Shown here: in pieces, positions 9,273-17,674 of the stretch
How the letters are laid out: the number at the start of each line of letters is the position of its first letter
Numbering within the stretch: position 1 is the first letter of the stretch
Origin: Ktedonospora formicarum
GTDB lineage: Bacteria; Chloroflexota; Ktedonobacteria; Ktedonobacterales; Ktedonobacteraceae
Reading direction: 5' to 3'
NCBI RefSeq assembly: GCF_016587355.1
Contig: NZ_BNJF01000002.1
Coordinates: forward strand, 124,001 to 188,000
DNA length: 64,000 bases
The notes under the pieces: model-generated
Told to the model about the DNA's origin: nothing
Database searches by the model: none
Seen by the model: only the letters and a program-made list of their open reading frames with translations
Made by a program: the position numbers and the translations under genes

Positions 9273-10832
9273 TTAGCGCACCTGCTGGTTGCGTTGCTTC
9301 CCAAAGAGATTGGCAATCAGGAGTATGATAACAAGTAATACCAGACTAAGAACCTTACCGTCGATGTTGCCTCGGAGATACCCCCCATAAGTCAACAAAT
9401 CGCCAACCTCAGTGACCAGTAAGCTAAGAAGGCTCCAGACAATAGCTATCCCTATGGCTTTGGCACTACGATAGTTGCCACGTGTACTCACGAATGCCAG
9501 TCCGGCAATAAAACCCGCAAGTATAGCAGCAATGCAATTTATCACGAGCATATTTGACGGAACCGAACTAAATTGATAGAGGAGCATATCTACGAGCACC
9601 GGAGCGAATGATGTTGCTATTCCAACCCAGGGGCCAAACTTGGTTGCGAAGAAGAGGCTCAGAGCCAACGCCACTGCTAATCCCAAGAAATAACTAACCT
9701 GATAGCCGAAAACTTCGAATACACCAGTGAGGAGAATACCGATGATCAAGGCGATAAATTGTTTACCGGTCAGAACCCAGGCACTCGGTTGAGCGGGGAT
9801 GCTGGCAGGTCCTTGCGGCGTTGCAAGGCTCGTTGCGGAGACCTGCGCCGATGGAGTGAGGTGGGGGAAGTTGGCGGCGGGGGTCAAGACTGATGGAGGC
9901 GTCATCGCTGGCGTGGATTGTGCAAGGGTTACTGGCTGCTGTTGCCCTGCCTGTGCGGGTAGGGTTGGCTGTACGGGTGGCGCACCAGGACTGGAGGTTA
10001 CCGAGATGGCAGGTGCCTGACTCTGGCTAGCCTGCTCAAGGGCCGTGGCGAAGGCTTTGACGCTGCCAAAGCGCTGCTTCGGATCTTTGGCCAGGGCGGT
10101 TGTGATGACCTGCTCGACATGAGGTGGAATGTCTGGCAACTTCTCGCGGATGGGCGGGACAGTGGCGAACATATGCTGAGTACACAGCTCGGTAAAGGAG
10201 CCATGGAAGGGACGCTCGCCCGTCAGCCATTCGTAGACCACGATGCCGAGCGAGTACTGATCGCTTGCGGGACGCGGTTTGCCCTGAATCTGCTCCGGCG
10301 ACATGTATGCCACCGTACCGATGACGTCCTGTGTACTCTGATAGCGCGAACTCTGCGCCACCAGCGCGATCCCAAAGTCACTGAGCAGCACCTCGTTCTG
10401 ACGCCCCAGCAACATATTCTCCGGTTTGATGTCCCGGTGCACTAAACGCTCGTCATGCGCGTACTGCAAGGCAGAGGCAACCTGCTTGACATAGGGAGCC
10501 ATGGTCGCCAGGGGAAGGCGCGTGCCACGTGGATAGCGCTGGCGCAGGGTTCCCTGCGGCGCGTAATCCATTACCAGAAAAGGCACTTTCTCGGCGAGAC
10601 CGAAGTCGAGCACGCGCACAATGTTGGGATGCGTCAGGCGAGCAATGAACTGCGCCTCGTGTAAAAAGCTCTCAGTATCATCCTGTCCCGAGAGCTTGGT
10701 ATGGAGAACTTTAATGGCGGCGGGGGTCTTAAGGTAAATATGCTCGCCATGGTAGACTTCCGCGAAGCCGCCCTCTCCCAATAGCTGGGTGAGGATATAA
10801 TTCCCTAACTGCTGTCCAGTACGATCTACCAA
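9273..10832 (-). CDS. Membrane-anchored Ser/Thr protein kinase
   Basis: 519 residues. The N-terminal Hanks-type kinase is complete: Gly loop LGEGGFAEVY, Lys41, HRDIKPEN at about 132-139, DFG at about 152-154 and SPE at 178-180. A Pro/Gln/Ala/Thr-rich linker (about 280-355) leads to a domain of four or five hydrophobic helices ending FGKQRNQQVR. It should phosphorylate cytoplasmic Ser/Thr targets while the membrane module anchors it or senses. The start is TTG, with AGAGAG about 7 nt before it. The membrane domain is duplicated immediately upstream in a kinase-less gene that shares this leader. Confidence 0.93.
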   Translation of the reverse strand: MVDRTGQQLGNYILTQLLGEGGFAEVYHGEHIYLKTPAAIKVLHTKLSGQDDTESFLHEAQFIARLTHPNIVRVLDFGLAEKVPFLVMDYAPQGTLRQRYPRGTRLPLATMAPYVKQVASALQYAHDERLVHRDIKPENMLLGRQNEVLLSDFGIALVAQSSRYQSTQDVIGTVAYMSPEQIQGKPRPASDQYSLGIVVYEWLTGERPFHGSFTELCTQHMFATVPPIREKLPDIPPHVEQVITTALAKDPKQRFGSVKAFATALEQASQSQAPAISVTSSPGAPPVQPTLPAQAGQQQPVTLAQSTPAMTPPSVLTPAANFPHLTPSAQVSATSLATPQGPASIPAQPSAWVLTGKQFIALIIGILLTGVFEVFGYQVSYFLGLAVALALSLFFATKFGPWVGIATSFAPVLVDMLLYQFSSVPSNMLVINCIAAILAGFIAGLAFVSTRGNYRSAKAIGIAIVWSLLSLLVTEVGDLLTYGGYLRGNIDGKVLSLVLLVIILLIANLFGKQRNQQVR

Positions 10833-10920
10833 ATCTCAACTCTCTTTCAATACAAAAAGGCATGTAGAAGGTTTTTTATATGCGCAAATATGGCTTGATG
10901 ACACATGATCTCTTGCGGGG

Positions 10921-11460
10921 TTACGAGAAGGGCGCCTGCTGGTTACTTTTCTTGCCAAAGAGATTGGCAATCAGGAGCATGATGACAAGCAGTACAAGGC
11001 TACAAATACCACCTATTAGTCGACTAGAGGTAGCAAACATAGGCAGAATACCAGCGCCAACAAATAAGATCAGTAGGCTAAGCAAGCTCAATCCAAGGGC
11101 TATCCCTATGGCTTTGACACTACGATAATTACCATGTGTGAACACAAATGCGAGTCCAGCAATACCACCACCGAGTAGAGCAATAATGCACTTGACCACT
11201 AGCACATATAGCTGCAACCGGAAAGGGAAGTAGAGCATATCTGCGAGTAGCAAAGTGAGTGATGTTGCGATCCCGACCCAGGGGCCAAACTTTGTCGCGA
11301 GGAAGAGGCTCAAAACTAAAGAAACTACGGCTAATACCAAACCATAATGGACATGAGTTCCGAAATATTCGAGCGCCCCAGTGAGGAGCACACCGATGAT
11401 CAAGATGATGAATTGCTTACTGGTCAGACGCCAGGCACTTGGTCTCTGAGACTGAGCCAA
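10921..11460 (-). CDS. Kinase-less paralog of the adjacent kinase's membrane domain
   Basis: About 179 residues, all membrane domain. Its sequence follows the C-terminus of the neighbouring kinase closely (shared: KFGPWVGIATS, AGLAFV, GNYRS, KAIGIA, LLIANLFGK). The DNA just upstream also matches the kinase gene leader, including CTCTTTCAAT and ATGACACATGATCTC, and the TTG at 11460 sits where the kinase's TTG would be. I therefore start at TTG 11460; an in-frame TTG at 11478 is the alternative. It looks like a tandem duplicate from which the kinase and linker were deleted in frame. It could act as a dominant partner of the kinase's membrane module, or be drifting. Confidence 0.8.
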   Translation of the reverse strand: MAQSQRPSAWRLTSKQFIILIIGVLLTGALEYFGTHVHYGLVLAVVSLVLSLFLATKFGPWVGIATSLTLLLADMLYFPFRLQLYVLVVKCIIALLGGGIAGLAFVFTHGNYRSVKAIGIALGLSLLSLLILFVGAGILPMFATSSRLIGGICSLVLLVIMLLIANLFGKKSNQQAPFS

Positions 11461-11885
11461 ATCGCTTCTCTCTTTCAATGCAAAGAGACATATAGAAGAT
11501 TTTTAAGTTATAAATGTTTGCCCGATGACACATGATCTCACGCGGGAATATGAGAAAGAGATCTCTGATATCATCGAATTTACCTGAGATCGTAACGTAG
11601 CATTACATCAATGATGCTGGATATGATGTATCTCACAAAAAGGGAAACTCGGAATTTATCAGCGGTGGCATTGTGCTATTTAGCACGGCGATAGTATGGA
11701 TGGGTACGTGTTGTCAGCCAAATTCCCCCAAAGGTGAAAGGTAAAGTGAAAATGAGAAAGAGAGGAAATTCGCATAAATGCGCCAATAGTGCTATATACA
11801 TTAATCTCGGCCTGATATAGCTTATTATAAATTTATATTAAATGCAATTTTAATTCACAGCCGCTCATCACACTCATTCATGCAA
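11461..11885. other. Duplicated leader plus AT-rich gap
   Basis: The part nearest 11460 to about 11555 is the duplicated leader shared with 10833-10925. The remainder to 11885 is AT-rich with no gene recognised. Confidence 0.5.
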
Positions 11886-11933
11886 AAACGGCTCAGTGGA
11901 TCGCCTAATGGTAGGCGATCCACTGAGCCGTTT
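11886..11933 (-). terminator. Strong intrinsic terminator of the MFS gene
   Basis: Perfect 21-bp arms at 11886-11906 and 11913-11933 around a 6-nt loop. On the - strand the stem runs into T5, directly after the stop of the MFS transporter gene. Confidence 0.88.
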
Positions 11934-11952
11934 CATATTCCAGATTATTAAT

Positions 11953-13527
11953 CTACGTGCTTCTCTGTGCTCCTGCTCCATTACCGCGTGCCAGAGCAGT
12001 GAAGATGCCCAGGGCCGCAAAGAGCGCGCAAACGAGCAGTGCCACATGGAAGGCTCCAACAAATGTGCTTTGTAGTTCGCCAATGCGAGCTGCCGAGAAC
12101 TGGTGAGCCTGGGGTGAGGAGAGCAGCGAACCAGCGAATGAACCACCCAGGGCCGCGAAGACCGTTCCCGTCAGGGCTACGCTCAAGCATTGCCCGACTA
12201 CGCGCCCGGTCGCCAGCAAACCTGAGGCCTCACCCTGCGCGTGAAGTGGAGCCGCACCCATCATAGTGCGCGTATTAGGCGATTGGAACATCCCTTGCCC
12301 AAAGCCGGTGATAGCGAGTCGCCAGGCGATATCCCAGACTGTACTATGCGTATCCACCTGGCTGACCAGGACCAGCCCCACACAGGCAATAGACAGTCCA
12401 ATAGGGGAGAGCCAGCGTGAGCCCAGGCGGTCAGCAATTGAGCCACTCAACGGAGCCGCAATAGCCAGCATTAATGGTAAGGGTGTTAGCAGCAGGCCGG
12501 TCTGAATGGTCGAGAAGCCCCGCAACTCTTCCAGGTAGAATGGCAGCAGAAAACCGGGGGCGAAGAGAGCCATCATGCAGAGCATAAAGCTTATGTTAGC
12601 GAAGGCGAAGACCCGGTTCGTAATCAGTTTCATACTCAGGATGGGGCTTTCAATATGTAGCTCGACATAGACTGCCACCGTCAGCACCACCACTGCCACC
12701 ACGAGTGAACTCAGAGTCTCTGCCGAGAGCCAGCCCCACTCCTGCCCGAAGGATAATCCAAGCGTCAGCGCAGCCATGCCTATGGCGAGTAGGATCGCAC
12801 CCACCGGATCGAAACGCTCAAGCTTCTTTCCAGTCTGGATTGTCTCATGGTAAAAATACCAACCCGCTAGCAGGACGACAATACTAATAGGGACGTTGAC
12901 GTAGAAGATCCAACGCCAGGTCAGGTATTGGGTAATGATGCCTCCAATGGTAGGCCCTGCCGCGACGCCCAGAGAGACAACAACGGCGTTCAGGCCAAGG
13001 GCCAGCCCACGCTCCCTGGGTCCGAAAGTGCTGGTTATCATCGCGACATTGACGGCAAAAATCAATGCCCCGCCAAGACCCTGAAAGAGCCGCGCCAGAA
13101 TCAGAAAGAGCAGGGTGTTTGAGAGTCCACAGAGCGCAGAGCCCAGGACAAAGACGATCAACCCCGCGATAAATATGCGCTTACGCCCAATAAGATCGGC
13201 AAGCCTCCCAAAGGTAAGAAGTGTTGCCGCGATCACGACCAGATAGCCGATTATAATCCACTCCGTAGCCCCTCCCAACTGCACCTGAAAAGTACGCGCG
13301 ATATTAGGCAATCCAATATTCACAATTGAACCATCCAGCGTCGTCATGAAGCTTGCGGAAGCCGCCAGAGCCCAGATGACCCACTTGTTGGTCGCGTTCC
13401 GCGCGATATTGACCTGTTCTTCAGTCCTATACATTTCATATTTAGAAGCTGAGTCTGTCCGAGTTACAATTTTTGAATGAGATGATATAGTCTTTCTGTC
13501 ATCAGGATGTGCATGCGCATGCGCCAT
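11953..13527 (-). CDS. DHA2-family MFS drug exporter (EmrB/QacA type)
   Basis: 524 residues with about 14 hydrophobic helices after a 48-residue His-rich polar N-terminus. Motif D1 is present (TTLDGSIVNIGLPNIARTF), as are the MFS motif GRLADLIGRKR and motif C-like VAAGPTIGG. Members pump drugs, dyes or metabolites out of the cell using the proton gradient. AAGGGGATCTT precedes ATG 13527. It is divergent from a LysR regulator gene, a common arrangement in which the regulator controls the exporter. Its transcript ends at the hairpin at 11886-11933. Confidence 0.92.
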   Translation of the reverse strand: MAHAHAHPDDRKTISSHSKIVTRTDSASKYEMYRTEEQVNIARNATNKWVIWALAASASFMTTLDGSIVNIGLPNIARTFQVQLGGATEWIIIGYLVVIAATLLTFGRLADLIGRKRIFIAGLIVFVLGSALCGLSNTLLFLILARLFQGLGGALIFAVNVAMITSTFGPRERGLALGLNAVVVSLGVAAGPTIGGIITQYLTWRWIFYVNVPISIVVLLAGWYFYHETIQTGKKLERFDPVGAILLAIGMAALTLGLSFGQEWGWLSAETLSSLVVAVVVLTVAVYVELHIESPILSMKLITNRVFAFANISFMLCMMALFAPGFLLPFYLEELRGFSTIQTGLLLTPLPLMLAIAAPLSGSIADRLGSRWLSPIGLSIACVGLVLVSQVDTHSTVWDIAWRLAITGFGQGMFQSPNTRTMMGAAPLHAQGEASGLLATGRVVGQCLSVALTGTVFAALGGSFAGSLLSSPQAHQFSAARIGELQSTFVGAFHVALLVCALFAALGIFTALARGNGAGAQRST

Positions 13528-13594
13528 AAGATCCCCTTTTTTATAGAATGGTTTAATATATTATTCCTACTCTTTAGTTTAATTCCTAATGACT

Positions 13595-13609
13595 TGTATG
13601 TCCAATACA
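13595..13609. promoter_or_regulatory. Dyad in the MFS/LysR divergent promoter region
   Basis: TGTAT (13595-13599) and ATACA (13605-13609) are inverted around 5 nt. It lies in the 132-nt AT-rich space between the divergent starts and fits the spaced-dyad style of LysR boxes. Weak evidence from sequence alone. Confidence 0.4.
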
Positions 13610-13659
13610 TAATTACTGGTATATTAATAGGTATGGCCTATAACTGAATTGGAGGAGCA

Positions 13660-14550
13660 ATGGAATTACGACACTTACAATATTTTATAGCCCTGGCGGA
13701 AGAGCTACACTTCGGTCGGGCGGCAGCAAGATTAATGCTCGCCCAGCCATCGCTAAGCCAGCAGATAAAGCAATTAGAGGATGAGATGGGCTTTCCCCTC
13801 TTACGGCGGACGCGGCGCTCGGTGGAATTGACCGAGGCGGGGAGCGCCTTTCTAGAGGAGGCGCGCAAGATTCTCGCTGAGGTACAGGAGGCGAAGCGAG
13901 TGGCTCTGCGAGCCTATCGCGGAGACGTTGGGCAACTGGTTGTTGGGTATATCAGCTCTAGCACCTACGATCTGCTACCCAGAATGCTCCATGCCTACCG
14001 TGAACGCTATCCACATGTCGAAGTTGTGCTGCGCGAACTGACAACTCCTGACCAGATTCGCGCCCTGGAGGAAGAGCGCATCCATATTGGTCTGATGCGC
14101 CTGCCCATCAGCGCCCCCATGGTCAAGGTTGAGGTTGTCCGCCGCGAGCCAGTCGTCTGCGTTTTACCAGAGGCCCATCCCCTGGCTGCTCACGAACGAG
14201 TCTCTGTCGCCTCCCTTGAACATGAACCATTTGTCTTGCAGTCAAACCAGCGCGCCGCTGGCTACTACATCCAGATCATGAAGCTCTGCCTGGCCGCTGG
14301 CTTCAGCCCCAATGTCGTACAGGAGGTCACCGAGATGCACGCCATCGTAGGGCTGGTAGCGGCAGGAATGGGGGTCTCTCTAGTCCCGCTATCGACGAAG
14401 AATATTCGCTCGCGGGGAGTAGTGTATCGCGAACTTGAAGGTGATGTTCTGATGACTGAGATGGCTCTAGGCTGGTTGCGCGATCCCCATTCCGCAGTTG
14501 TTAAGAACTTCCTGGCGGTCGCACGCGAGACTGCCTTCAATATGCCATGA
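13660..14550 (+). CDS. LysR family transcriptional regulator
   Basis: 296 residues, typical. The N-terminal winged HTH is classical (MELRHLQYFIALAEELHFGRAAARL, here split by LAQPSLSQQIKQLEDEMG, then LLRRTRRSVELTEAG). The C-terminal co-inducer domain contains LVVGYISSSTYDLLP and GMGVSLVP. It probably senses a small molecule and controls the divergent exporter and itself. GGAGGAG is 6 nt before ATG 13660. Confidence 0.93.
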   Translation: MELRHLQYFIALAEELHFGRAAARLMLAQPSLSQQIKQLEDEMGFPLLRRTRRSVELTEAGSAFLEEARKILAEVQEAKRVALRAYRGDVGQLVVGYISSSTYDLLPRMLHAYRERYPHVEVVLRELTTPDQIRALEEERIHIGLMRLPISAPMVKVEVVRREPVVCVLPEAHPLAAHERVSVASLEHEPFVLQSNQRAAGYYIQIMKLCLAAGFSPNVVQEVTEMHAIVGLVAAGMGVSLVPLSTKNIRSRGVVYRELEGDVLMTEMALGWLRDPHSAVVKNFLAVARETAFNMP

Positions 14551-14560
14551 CTTGCTACAT

Positions 14561-14875
14561 CTATAAAGGAAGGGGTGCGCGTTGTTCGATCAAGAGCAAT
14601 TTCTGGGGGCGAGAGAGGCGCTTGATACGATATTCCGTCTGCAGTGCCTCGCGCTTCGTGGAGAAACGCCAGTGGGCCGCCAGCGTCACGGGCCGATGCG
14701 AACGCGTATAGTGCCCACCTCTTCCCTGATTGTGAGCTTTGATGCGCCGGGTGACATCTCGCGCATAACCAGTATACAGAGAGCCATCGGCGCAGCGCAC
14801 GATATAGACGAAATGTCCCGTGCCCGTTTGCTCCTCACCAAGCACTGTCTCATCCTCAGACATTGCCATAAACAT
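14561..14875 (-). CDS. GIY-YIG nuclease family protein (UPF0213-like)
   Basis: About 104 residues. The GIY-YIG core is clear: FVYIVRCADGSLYTGYARDVTRR, then HNQGRGGHYTRSHRPVTL and the conserved Glu in EALQTEYRIKRLSR. This single-domain subfamily is widespread; its DNA substrate is poorly known. A GGGAGCGAG site fits ATG 14875 or ATG 14869; an upstream in-frame ATG at 14908 has no site. It converges with the LysR gene with only 10 nt between stops. Confidence 0.88.
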   Translation of the reverse strand: MFMAMSEDETVLGEEQTGTGHFVYIVRCADGSLYTGYARDVTRRIKAHNQGRGGHYTRSHRPVTLAAHWRFSTKREALQTEYRIKRLSRPQKLLLIEQRAPLPL

Positions 14876-15011
14876 CTCGCTCCCTCTGCTTGCCGTATCT
14901 GCTGGCATTCACTATACGGCATTGACGTCCAACGTGCAAGCATCCTGCCATACAACCCAGGGCCTTCCAAATTCTCCATAAAAAGCAAAATCAGCTGCTT
15001 CACGGATCTTC

Positions 15012-15037
15012 GAAATGTGTGGCGCGCCACACATTTC
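15012..15037. repeat. Perfect 26-bp palindrome
   Basis: 15012-15037 equals its own reverse complement, with a GC-rich centre containing GGCGCGCC, and TCTTTTT follows at about 15042. It lies in the 420-nt gap between the GIY-YIG and P450 starts, where no other gene is seen. It could be a dimeric-repressor operator for the P450 or a terminator-like hairpin. Confidence 0.6.
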
Positions 15038-15296
15038 TGACACTCTTTTTATGAAGAACGACAGCATTGCGCTCATGTAAGGGTAAACGAAGTATTGCTG
15101 ATGGAAATTAGATGGACACAGTTATAAGCAATAAAGTGGTACAATACCAGTGGCATATATGGCTACGAGTTTGGCGCGTAAAATCGTGCGACTTGTAGGA
15201 TATGTATGCCCAATAGGCCTAAGGACGGAACCTCTGTTTGCTTTATATTGGCACGCTGCTCAGGCATCGTGTCGCAAAGGAAAGGGCGAAATAGTT

Positions 15297-16505
15297 TTGA
15301 AATCACTGACTGAGTATACGCTTCCCCCACTGGAATGGCACCGACAGGCGCGTGCCTGGTATTTAGAGATGTTAGAAGATCAGCCCGTGTATTTCGACGA
15401 AACAAACAAGTGCTGGTGGGTCTTTCGCTACGATGACGTGGCGCACGTTTTGAAGGATTATGAAACCTTCTCATCGGCGCGTCTAATGAATGGCGCTCAG
15501 AGCGAATCAATCATTACCCTTGATCCTCCACGTCATCGCCAACTCCGCACCCTGGTAACCCAAGCCTTCTCAGCACGTGCCATCGCCGCCATGGAACCAC
15601 GTATCACGCGGATCGTGAATGATCTGCTGGCACAGGTCAAGCCAGCAGGCAAGATGGATGTCATGGAAGACCTGGCCTATCCGCTACCCGTCATCGTAAT
15701 TGCCGAGATGCTTGGTCTACCGAGAGAGGACTGGCCCAAGCTCAAAGCCTGGTCCGACCTAATCCTTGGGGATTTCACCCAGGAACAGGGCAACGCTGAA
15801 CTCGCCGATGAGAAGTGGGTGCCACAGGAAATTATGCAAGAAATGTATACATACTTCTTCCAGGCGCTCCAGGCGCGGCGCATCGAGCCACGCGACGACC
15901 TGATGACTCAGCTCTTGCAATCCGAGGTCGATGGTCAGAGCCTTGATGACCAGGAACTCTTCAGCTTCTGTATCACACTTCTGGTTGCGGGCAATGTGAC
16001 CACAACCAACCTGATCGGCAACGCCATTCTCTGCTTCAATAACTTTCCAGAAGCTATGGAGCACTTGCGCGCTGAGCCTGAATTGATGCCACGTGCTATT
16101 GAGGAAGTGCTGCGCTACCTGCCACCTATCCGCAAACCCGGTGAGAGCGATAGCGTTATCATCGGGCGCACAGTGACCACCGAGACCATGCTCGGAGAGA
16201 AGACGCTGCGCAAGGGAGAGACAGTCATGGTGGGGCTAGCATCCGCCAACTTCGACCGCCGCCAGTTCCCCAATCCTGAGCGCTTCGACATTACACGCGA
16301 CCCTAACCGCCACCTCTCGTTCGGGCATGGGGTTCATTTCTGCCTGGGCGCTCCACTCTCGCGTCTAGAGGCGAGGATCGCGCTCAATGCCATGCTGCAA
16401 CAATTGTCAGATCTGCGCGTTGACTCGGACGCGACCCTTGAGCAGGTTCGTAGTGGCGTCGTCTTTGGCGTCAAGAATCTACCCATCACCTTTACCCCCA
16501 GCTAG
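15297..16505 (+). CDS. Cytochrome P450 with atypical I-helix
   Basis: About 402 residues from the TTG at 15297. The heme loop FGHGVHFCLGAPLSR with its Cys ligand and the ExxR helix (EEVLRYLPP) are intact. The I-helix reads LLVAGNVTTTN, where AGHETT is usual: the acid that helps protonate bound oxygen is Val, while the Thr is kept. The enzyme should be a soluble monooxygenase or variant needing external ferredoxin or flavodoxin. The frame is open to an ATG at 15150, but the extra 49 residues are not P450-like; AAAGGGCGAAA precedes the TTG. Another start nearby cannot be excluded. A hairpin follows the stop. Confidence 0.88.
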   Translation: MKSLTEYTLPPLEWHRQARAWYLEMLEDQPVYFDETNKCWWVFRYDDVAHVLKDYETFSSARLMNGAQSESIITLDPPRHRQLRTLVTQAFSARAIAAMEPRITRIVNDLLAQVKPAGKMDVMEDLAYPLPVIVIAEMLGLPREDWPKLKAWSDLILGDFTQEQGNAELADEKWVPQEIMQEMYTYFFQALQARRIEPRDDLMTQLLQSEVDGQSLDDQELFSFCITLLVAGNVTTTNLIGNAILCFNNFPEAMEHLRAEPELMPRAIEEVLRYLPPIRKPGESDSVIIGRTVTTETMLGEKTLRKGETVMVGLASANFDRRQFPNPERFDITRDPNRHLSFGHGVHFCLGAPLSRLEARIALNAMLQQLSDLRVDSDATLEQVRSGVVFGVKNLPITFTPS

Positions 16506-16515
16506 CAACAAAAGT

Positions 16516-16554
16516 CAGGGGCATCAGACTTGCGCGACAAGCTTGATGTCCCTG
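16516..16554 (+). terminator. Hairpin after P450 gene
   Basis: Arms 16516-16526 and 16544-16554 pair with one G-U wobble and an inner CTTG/CAAG stem. A short T-rich stretch follows. It lies 11 nt after the P450 stop. The remaining space to 16805 shows no gene. Confidence 0.55.
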
Positions 16555-16805
16555 GCCGATTTTAAAAAGCATTCTCCCTATATCTGGATGTGACGTATAT
16601 GAGCAAGCCATAAAATGCGGGAGAAAGGTGGTGAAAAAAACGCCCCTCGATGCACACTAATGTGTTTTTAGCGTGACGAGACAAGCAACGTTTTCATCCA
16701 ACGCATATCACCTCTCTCGTGGGGAAAAACGAGGCACCCGTAACGCATTGCTTCCCTGCTTTGTCTCAAGATCGCGTATGTGCGTATAAATGACAGTGAG
16801 CGTCG

Positions 16806-17129
16806 TCACTTAATTCTGTCGATTGCTACAGAGGCCACGATAAAAGTGGCTATACATGCAGCACAGAAACTAATCAATCCTCCTACGCCACCGACAAGAA
16901 TCAGGCAGATAACAGCGAACGCGAGCAAGCTTACCAATGTAATGGTGAGCCCTATGAGACGGAACATGTTTTGATTGTTATGCGGTTCAGAATACACTTT
17001 CGCTACTGGCGTTTCTCCCACCATTTGTTCATAGGATGCCTCGTTGTGTGAGTGAGCGTATGCCTGGTTGCCTTCATAACTGTAGTAGGTTGGGCTTGTT
17101 TGTTCATGTGTTTCCTCTTGTCGCATCAT
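16806..17129 (-). CDS. Small two-helix membrane protein, unknown function
   Basis: 107 residues. The first 55 are polar and Tyr/Glu/His-rich; then come two hydrophobic helices (LIGLTITLVSLLAFAVICLILV and an Ala/Ile/Val-rich second) joined by GGVGG, with a short charged tail. No signal peptide. GGAGG lies 10 nt before ATG 17129. I do not recognise the family; proteins of this layout are often envelope stress or anchoring proteins. Confidence 0.65.
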   Translation of the reverse strand: MMRQEETHEQTSPTYYSYEGNQAYAHSHNEASYEQMVGETPVAKVYSEPHNNQNMFRLIGLTITLVSLLAFAVICLILVGGVGGLISFCAACIATFIVASVAIDRIK

Positions 17130-17191
17130 AATATATTTCCTCCTGCTTCAGCTTGCTATAACATAACGAATTTGCACATAGTCCTCGCTCA

Positions 17192-17380
17192 TCAGAGAAG
17201 AGAACTCGGCCAGTACTCACGTTCTGTTATTTCTCTCAGGTCAAGGGCAGTACCATGATCCCAAACGCGAACATGCTCTCGATCCTCACCGGGGTTCCCT
17301 TCAAAGTTCGCACGGAAGGTATCGGCAACCTTCCCCCAACCATCCTCGACGTATCCTCGCACGAGTGTTCCGCTTGTCAT
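17192..17380 (-). pseudogene. Fragment of a serine hydrolase (beta-lactamase/EstB-like) N-terminus
   Basis: The 62-codon frame has a good site (GGAAAGGCGG, about 6 nt before ATG 17380) and reads GYVEDGWGKVADTFRANFEG, then VWDHGTALDL. This resembles the start of EstB-like serine hydrolases (GF..G(F/W)..V.D.F..NF..GE, then V..DG..V.DL). The catalytic SxxK and everything after it are missing. Most likely a gene stub left by deletion; similarity judged by eye. Confidence 0.4.
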
Positions 17381-17525
17381 GATGCACCGCCTTTCCGAGA
17401 GGATCTGAATTTGAGAAGTTTGATAATCGTTTCATTTCCCTAATGGTTGCAGCCAGGTCGAGTCCTCAAACATCACATGGTCGCCAAACGTTTTGTGTAA
17501 TTTCTGCATTTCAATCACCATCAAC

Positions 17526-17581
17526 ATGACACATGAGGCATTTCTATGGTATACTCAATTCACTGATTTGATCAGTGAATT
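17526..17581 (+). promoter_or_regulatory. Promoter and first operator of the MarR-fusion gene
   Basis: A sigma-70-like promoter, ATGACA (17526-17531) and TATACT (17550-17555), spacing 18. Immediately downstream is a perfect 11-bp inverted repeat (17557-17567 and 17571-17581, 3-nt spacer) covering the expected start site, which fits autorepression by the MarR domain encoded downstream. Confidence 0.7.
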
Positions 17582-17597
17582 GACATGATTAATATCA

Positions 17598-17642
17598 TGA
17601 TTAAGTCACCAAAAAGTATTGAATATTTTAGTGACTTAATCA
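17598..17642 (+). promoter_or_regulatory. Second inverted repeat in the MarR-fusion leader
   Basis: 12-bp perfect arms at 17598-17609 and 17631-17642 with a 21-nt AT-rich spacer. The arm core AAGTCAC differs from the first operator's CACTGAT. A smaller dyad (17584-17589 and 17594-17599) lies between them. It could be a further operator or an RNA hairpin just before the ribosome site at 17661. Confidence 0.6.
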
Positions 17643-17674
17643 CCTAAATAGAGGGTACACGGAGGAACAGACAT

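Noticed and set aside
9830..9855. CCTGCGCCGATGG resembling the intergenic repeat
   Set aside because: It lies inside the kinase linker coding sequence and lacks the other half of the stem.
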